Shown here in pieces: positions 60,466 to 64,000 of a DNA stretch of 64,000 nt. Each line of letters begins with the position of its first letter. Position 1 is the stretch's first letter. The stretch covers positions 186,001-250,000 of the forward strand of contig NW_026705916.1 in NCBI RefSeq assembly GCF_029867415.1, read 5' to 3'. A model generated the notes under the pieces. That model ran no database searches. It was not told the DNA's origin and saw only the letters and a list, made by a program, of their open reading frames with translations. This DNA comes from Vicia villosa (lineage: Eukaryota > Streptophyta > Magnoliopsida > Fabales > Fabaceae). The translations under genes were made by a program, and so were the position numbers.

Positions 60466-63400
60466 TTTGAGCGGCGAACAACATTCGGAACGTCGACAGC
60501 TTTCCAGTAGCAACGAACTCCTCTGTGTATTATGTATTCAGGAAAATTCTCCTCAGAATTATCTTCAGTATTGACATTGACTGCTGGTCGAGCAGGATTT
60601 GAAGGTCCTGGTTTATCACCCTTGTTCTTTGTAGAGTTGAAACGGTCTTCTTCTACTTCTTGAAGAGCATAAGATGAGTCACAATCTTCAGAATTTTCAG
60701 GATGTAATTCCCAATCTTCAGGATGAAGAGACTCATTGTCAGAGACACTTTCTAAGTCAACTGCGGGGCCATCTTCCCCTTCATCTTCAAAAATGGCATT
60801 TATGTGATAATAACCATCTTTAGGATTATAAATCTTGGTAGATGCGTTGAAGCCGAAATCTTCAGTAATTTCAGGCTGTTGAGAAAATTGATAGGGCTGA
60901 TAAGCCTCTTCTGGTTGACTGTTATATTCAAAGGGATCTCCCCATCCAGTTGGTTGGATGTCTTCAATCGCAATCTTTGAACTTTCAGGTGCAGTATGTT
61001 TCACCATATAATCAAATTTTCCACTTGGTTGTCCCAAGGTGTCCCAGACCTCTGCAGGAATAGGCGGAGTTTCTTTGCCTTTGGATTTCTCTGAAGGAGG
61101 ATATGGTTCTTCCTGAGATATGTATCCCGAGTCATTGAGATAACATTTCCATTCCTCTTCAGTATCGGAGAGACCTTCTTCGATGCATTCTTCAATAAGG
61201 ACATTAACCTCTTGAGGAATTGGGTTAAGGAACCCTCCACAATGGAACGTTTCTTCGATCGGACGAAGGGTTTCATCCTTCTTGGTGCAGTTTGAGAATG
61301 TTGGTGAACATCCGAGTCCTGCTCTGGTTTCATTCTTGGTAGGGATCACAACTTGCCCCCAACCAGTGGTAGTTCCATCTTTCACTACTTTTACCGCCTC
61401 TTTGTAAGAAGAGATTGATGCTTTCTTCTTAGAAGATTCGTCTTCTAAAGAGAGACCTTGGAACTGAGTTCCTTCCACATCATCAGCACCAATGAAAGAG
61501 AAATTGGATAAATGACTCACCATTAAGGCTTGTTCTCCACTTATTGTTACCAATTTTCCATTTGTTACAAATTTTAACTTTTGATGGAGCGTAGAAGTTA
61601 CTGCCCCTGCTTCATGAATCCATGGTCGTCCTAACAGACAGCTATAAGCAGCTTGAATGTCCATGACCTAGAAGGTGATTTGAAATGTATGTGGACCAAT
61701 TGTCATGGGAATGTTGACTTCGCCGATAACAGATTTCCGCGATCCATCAAATGCTTTGACTACCACACCACTGAACTTCATAGGCATTCCTTGGTAAGAC
61801 AAGCGAGCAAGAGTCGTCTTCGGCATCACATTCAAGGAAGATCCGGTGTCTACCAACACATTGGACAAAGAGTCTGACTGACAGTTCATAGAAATGTGCA
61901 AAGCAAGATTGTGATTTCTGCCCTCCTTGGGGAGTTCTTCATCACAGAAGCTTAAATTGTTGCAAGCTGTTATGTTGGCTATTATCCCATCAAAATGGTC
62001 AACAGTCACATCATGATCTACAAAAGCTTGGTCCAAGACTCTCATCAGGGCTTCCCTATGGGCTTCTGAATTCAACAGCAATGAAAGTATTGAGATTTTT
62101 GAAGGAGTCTGCATAAGCTGATCCACAATCTTATATTCACTTCTTTTGATAAGCTTCAAAATTTCATCAAAGTCAGGATTGACATTGGTTCCACTGGATT
62201 GGCCAACATCAGTGTTCGTATTATTGACAAGAGTTATCTCAGGATTCCCCATTGGTGTATTGACAGGATTTTGCCCGGTTGCAGGAGCAACGGGTTGCTT
62301 TGGAGGTAGTGGAGTATACACACGTCCACTTCTTGTTACTCGACTCACATCGGCGATATTCACGACAGATGAAAGAGTAGGTAAAGGAACTTCTTGTCCA
62401 TTCTTTATCATTGTTGCATTGTAGTTGTATGGAACTGCCTCGTCAGAGTCATAAGGAACAGGTCCAGGTAGACAAATGATCAAAGGAGCAACAGGAACCT
62501 TTGGTTTGTTGTAGGTAACTTCTATGCGCTCAGGCATGTTGAAATGAGGAACGATGACGTTAACTTTAGGCATTTCCGAGTTGATATCTGAGACTAAAAG
62601 ATCATGCGGATAACATCCTATCATGTTAACTTCATCTTCATTCCTATTTCTGTAGATCTGAATAGTACCATTATCTAGCAAAACTTGAAGATCTCTTCTC
62701 ACAATCGAACATCCATGAGGATCTACACAACATATGCTACAGGAACCGTAGTGATGTTGGCGAAAATTCTGCCCTTGACAGAGAGTAGCATGCATTTGTA
62801 CCAAATTTGCTCTTGAGAAATTGATGTCATAGATTCGGTATGGACCAGGACATCCATACACCATGTTTACAACATGCCCTCCATGATTGGGCAGCGGATT
62901 TGCTTGCACATTTGGATTCAAATTTTTGAAAGAGAGGAGATTAGATCTAACCAACCTCTGGACTTCATATTTCAAAGCTATGCAATGCTCAAGATCATGG
63001 CCAGGTGCTCCTTGATGATAAGGGCATGAGACCTCAGCTTTGTACCACCATGGAAGTTTCTCAGGTACTGGTGGTGGTGTTTTAGTTTGAACAAGACCTC
63101 TTTCAATCAAAGCAGGGTACAACTCTGTGTAGGTCATTGGAATTGGATCAAACTGTGGAGCTCTTTGTACACGATTCTGATTGTTGTTAAACTGTTGAGC
63201 CTGTTGCCGAGGCTGTTGTTGTTGAAACTGCGGGGTAAATCCCGGATTCGGTGCTGTATTAACGGCTGGCGCAATGGCAGCAATCTGTCGTTGACGATTG
63301 ACATTTCCTCTTGGCCTCCCTTGGGATACCATGTCAACACTTTGTTCCTTCTTCTTTGGGAAACCACTTCCGAACTTTTTGGTTCCGCTTGAAGATCCAC

Positions 63401-64000
63401 CTTCTTTAGTTAGACGTCCGGTTCGGACCCCTTCTTCTAGACGCATCCCCATGTTTACCATTTCGGTGAAATCACTTGGAGCACTAGCAATCATGCGTTC
63501 ATAATAAAACGGGCCAAGAGTATTCATGAAGATCTTTGTCATCTCTTTCTCTTTTAACGGTGGATTAATCTGAGCAGCAGTTTCTCTCCATCATTGGGCA
63601 TACTCTTTGAAAGCTTCATGGTCTTTCTGAGCCATGGATCGAAGCTGGTCTCTGTCTGGAGCCATATCCGAGTTCTATTTGTATTGTCGGACAAAGGCCT
63701 CACCTAGGTCATTGAAAGTCCGAATATTGGTGCTATCCAAACCTGTGTACCACTTCAGTGCGGCACCAGTCAAACTGTCTTGAAAGTAATGGATAAGCAA
63801 CTGATGATTATCTGCATAAGTAGACATCTTCCTAGCATACATCACAAGATGGCTTTGTGGACAAGAACTACCTTTGTACTTCTCAAAGTCAGGGACCTTG
63901 AATTTAGCAGGTATTTGTACACTGGGAACCAAACATAGCTCCTGGGCATTCTTTCCAAACAAATCTTTGCCACGAATAGCTTTGACTTCCAGTTGAATCT
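60466..64000 (-). pseudogene. Gag-protease-linker polyprotein, element B (exon 1, partial)
   Basis: One continuous frame from the window edge to the intron donor, with three stops: TAG 63675-63677, TGA 63591-63593, TAG 61665-61667. Visible parts: Gag core (LTGAALKWYTGLDS near 63720-63780); a Pro/Gln-rich segment; a zinc-knuckle-like CPYHQGAPGHDLEHC; aspartic protease with DTG at about 61842-61850; GRPWIHEAG; then the acidic linker also present in A. Gag forms the particle and the protease processes it. The N-terminus lies outside. The TAG inside the protease would separate it from its own C-terminal part. Confidence 0.9.

Larger units (their letters stand above)
49674..64000 (-). mobile_element. 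Ogre-type (Ty3/Tat) element B, minus strand, runs off the window
   Basis: Read leftward from the window edge: gag and pro (64000-60466), intron (60465-60101), RT to integrase (60100-56635), 3' UTR (56634-54594), polypurine tract (54593-54578), 3' LTR (54577-49674). Same family as element A and inverted relative to it. The 5' LTR and the start of gag are outside. Four nonsense codons are seen, so it is probably inactive, though less damaged than A in pol. Confidence 0.92.

Overview
This window is plant nuclear DNA made almost entirely of nested LTR retrotransposons; I see no convincing host gene. The giant (4.8-5.6 kb) LTRs, tRNA-Arg and tRNA-Asp primer sites, a Tat/Ogre-type Gag-Pro-RT-RNaseH-INT polyprotein with an intron between protease and RT, and strong AT-richness point to a legume, most likely of tribe Fabeae (pea, vetch, lentil, vetchling relatives). 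The species is an inference.

Layout, left to right. (C) 1-7521: the 5' end of a minus-strand Ogre-type element, with internal DNA 1-1880, a tRNA-Arg primer site, and a 5.6 kb LTR at 1900-7521. It interrupts (A) 7522-19423, a plus-strand Ogre-type element that keeps the protease tail, an intron, RT, RNase H, integrase, a 2 kb 3' UTR and its 3' LTR. After 400 bp of unassigned DNA comes a head-to-tail array (19824-30940) of a small non-autonomous element: four LTRs, three internal regions and a fragment of a fifth LTR, all inside one 5-bp target duplication (GTTAG). Next is old repeat debris (30946-32082), then a broken-up Ogre-like LTR (D) from about 32083. D is interrupted by (E) 33544-40723, a complete and young Athila-like element coding Gag-Pro but no polymerase (TSD GAGTC), and by a solo LTR at 43185-45563 (TSD CCAGG). 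At 45617-49300 lies (F), a non-autonomous element with a Copia-like polypurine tract and a broken ORF resembling the 'putative plant transposon protein' family. From 49674 to the window end is (B), a second copy of the A family in inverted orientation, with 3' LTR, 3' UTR, pol, intron, pro and most of gag.

How the parts work: in A and B the gag-pro exon ends in a stop codon that lies inside the 5' splice site of the pro/RT intron, so unspliced RNA would give Gag-Pro and spliced RNA Gag-Pro-Pol. Both copies carry nonsense codons and look inactive. E, the array elements and F lack polymerase and would depend on enzymes supplied by other elements.

The most interesting signals are non-coding. 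(1) Five LTRs of four families share a hairpin 100-190 nt from the LTR 3' end, with a nearly invariant loop and arms that change in a compensatory way. (2) Several arrays of small hairpins, with conserved loops and co-varying stems, occur in the A/B 3' UTR and LTRs and in the C LTR. (3) Three otherwise different non-autonomous families (E, the array, F) each carry their own GC-rich palindrome, always in pairs 20-23 bp apart (two DNA helical turns); in F the pairs also repeat at 61-72 bp. All coordinates and pairings were read by eye.
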